Assembly (NCBI GenBank): GCA_022578605.1
Contig: MU394098.1
Coordinates: 124,001 to 188,000 of the forward strand
Reading direction: 5' to 3'
Length of the DNA: 64,000 nucleotides
DNA from: Camillea tinctor
Lineage: Eukaryota > Ascomycota > Sordariomycetes > Xylariales > Xylariaceae
In this document: positions 62,008 through 64,000 of the stretch, one piece after another
How positions within the stretch are numbered: position 1 is the stretch's first letter
Layout: each line of letters begins with the position of its first letter
Position numbers and translations under genes: made by a program
Notes under the pieces: model-generated
Told to the model about the DNA's origin: nothing
Databases searched by the model: none
Seen by the model: only the letters and a program-made list of their open reading frames with translations

Positions 62008-63988
62008 ATGCCTGATCAACTGCCCCGTGGCGCCGAAGGCGCGGCGGCAGTGACCTTGACCTTCGCGGGTGTAAGTTGGATATGTTCCGCAGTCATGGTT
62101 TGGCTTACCTGGACTCATAACCAGAGGCTTTCATGTAAGCTGCTTCAGTCTCGTCTCCTGAGTATTCCTCCGTTGTTAATACTAAAGTCGGAAAAGATGT
62201 AGCTTTGGTAGCCTATATCACCATAATAAGCACTATTGCTTCCATCATCCAGCAAATCCACGATATTGTATTATGGCGTGATGTCATGACGGAGCAATTC
62301 CAGCACAGGGTCGCAGACCCCGACAATGCTGATCTACAAATAGCAAATGGCTCAGTTGGCATGGATCTGGTGCTATTCTACATCCGTATGGGAGATGTTC
62401 AACGGCGAGACATTATTATCAAGCATGCTAAGCATCTCGCCCAGAGTTTTACTGCTACAATGTCGAGGCTTTGCTCATCACGTTCTGGTGAGTCCATCTT
62501 AACCTAATGCTATCGCGAGATTAGATGGCTAACTGAGAGCTTTGATTAGGGCCTCGGAACTGGTACAATCGATTTACAGTTTGAACGAACGTCCCTCTAC
62601 AGCGAGAATTCTCGAAAAGTTCAATGCGACTGGCAAAGGAGTTGCTCTCGTCACCCCTATCATTTTTATCCTCATAGTCAGAGCCCCAATAATACATAAT
62701 TCGGTAGAGAGATTAGTACATATAGTAGGAATTCCCTGTAAGTTTACCTCATCAGTCTTAAGACATATTTCCTATAATTTCTGATACAATACCATAGTGA
62801 TCATAAGTCTTGGCTGTGGCAGCCTCCTTATGTTGACTATCTTGTTCCGATATATTCAGACTCGAAGAAAACTAGCGCCCTTTTTTCCGAGCAGCTTGCA
62901 ATCAAGCAACCAAGGGAGCTCCAAGAGCAGGAATGGAATAACCTGGGGTGCTAGGGCCTTAGGGTCACACGGTGTGTATGACCGTTGGCTCATGACGCGA
63001 TTTACACTCTCGTTCATACTCCTTGGGTACGTCTTTATCTTCTCATACCCCTATGCCCAATATTGCAACCCTCCTATCTTCCGATGACCCCTCTTCTTAA
63101 TATCTTTTATGAAGTTTTCTGGGTTTATACCTCTGCATGGTCTATGCATAGTCCTTCTACTTAGAAACCAAACTCATGCTTGGTGTTTTCAGTGTTTTCC
63201 AGGCAACAAGCTTCCTCTTCCAACGCTTCTCTGCGCATAATACCGAAGTCGACATACAGTCGGCCACCCCAGATCTCAGTTCCCACCGCGCCTGTCAAAC
63301 ACTTTACCTATTTATCCCAGGAAATACGCCTGGGGTTGCTCTTTTCATTGTCTTTGGTACCACTACCACCTTCCGCCATCACATGTACAAGACTTTTGTG
63401 CCCCGCCGTTGGCAGAGACAGGAACCACAACAGGATATGGTGGTGACAGCGCCTCCTATTTCAACTACAGATATCCGAATATACACGGATGATCGCATTG
63501 TGCGGCCGAGCTTTGTTCGGTCGATGAGGCTAGCCGAGTCGTCATCTATAACGGCCGAGGCAGGCCGCGCAATTCATGAAGCATCCCCAGGTCCAACTAC
63601 AAATACAAGTTCACAAAATGAGTCCAGAATAGAGATATCACCCAGACGAACGAAGAGTTTCCCTGGGGATAGAAGATATATAATAGACACTAGAGTGCGA
63701 TCCCCAGACAGCCACATGTCAGTTCCGAATCCAGCAAAGGAGTCGGTAGATCTAGAAAGGGGTGGTCATTGGGCGGGACTACCTCCAACGACTCTCGAAG
63801 ACTTAGCCGCAGCGTCATATGCAGGATATAGAGATAGATATTTATATGGGAGCGATAGTAATAACGAGGGGAGGTATACGCTCGAACCGAGGTCATATCA
63901 CCGCAACGAGCGAGGCTGCGATCCCGCATCCATTTTGATATATGACCCGTCCACAGGACAGTGGAGAACAGGCAGTAATAGTACATGA
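62008..63988 (+). CDS. Seven-transmembrane (GPCR-like) protein with long cytoplasmic tail
   Basis: Six exons, 62008-62134, 62197-62385, 62445-62487, 62550-62737, 62798-63026 and 63193-63988, join in phase to 523 residues. Seven hydrophobic segments are visible: AVTLTFAGVSWICSAVMVWL, YVALVAYITIISTIASII, the segment around VLFYIQFYCYNVEALLITFW (which spans two junctions), VALVTPIIFILIV, ISLGCGSLLMLTIL, RFTLSFILLGVF and TPGVALFIVFG. The last 200 or so residues are polar and Ser/Arg-rich, like a regulatory tail. It belongs to a type of fungal 7-TM protein that I cannot name, and receptor function is inferred only from topology. The first four introns are 59-62 nt, but the fifth is 166 nt and may hide a small missed exon around transmembrane segment 6. 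The stop codon lies 12 nt before the end of the window. Confidence 0.75.
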
Positions 63989-64000
63989 ATAAAAATAATT

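Overview
This window is nuclear DNA of a filamentous ascomycete (Pezizomycotina, most likely a Sordariomycete). The evidence is short GT-AG introns of about 50 to 240 nt with CTRAY-like branch points, gene families typical of these fungi (GH11 xylanase, trichothecene-acetyltransferase-like enzyme, 2EXR protein, small secreted cysteine protein), and conserved housekeeping genes split by short introns. The species cannot be named from sequence alone. Nothing points to a virus, prokaryote or plasmid.

Layout. Positions 1-10.9 kb hold no gene I can support, only AT/GC-mixed intergenic DNA rich in GTAGGTA-type words. A three-exon acyltransferase-3 membrane protein lies at 10.9-12.7 kb. From 12.7 to 43 kb is a gene-poor, largely AT-rich accessory stretch. 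It holds a solitary HxxxD acyltransferase (27.4-29.0 kb), a candidate effector on the minus strand (33.8-34.2 kb), an intronless GC-rich GH11 xylanase (37.7-38.4 kb), and a decayed block at 39.0-42.9 kb. That block contains hairpins, an inverted duplication of a coding fragment, a J-domain remnant and another broken ORF.

From 43.7 kb the window becomes ordinary gene-rich DNA: a 2EXR/F-box-like protein (+), mitochondrial p32/MAM33 (-), a small cysteine-rich protein (-), TMA16 (-), EXO1 (+), an Ariadne RBR ubiquitin ligase (+), a tRNA-Ala with an unusual GGC anticodon (+), a mitochondrial peroxiredoxin (-), and a six-exon seven-transmembrane protein with a long tail (+). I resolved exon structures by joining frames at GT-AG sites, and every joined frame has a length divisible by three. 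Where exons are known, feature limits run from start codon to stop codon and include introns.

Functional picture. The right third is core cell biology: ribosome biogenesis, DNA repair, protein ubiquitination, mitochondrial redox and matrix proteins. The middle third looks like an accessory compartment facing the environment: plant cell-wall degradation, a secreted small protein and specialised acyl transfer. No operon-like system, CRISPR array or intact transposon was found. The items most worth following up are the tRNA-Ala(GGC), the fold-back and inverted-duplication locus at 39.0-40.3 kb, and the candidate effector.
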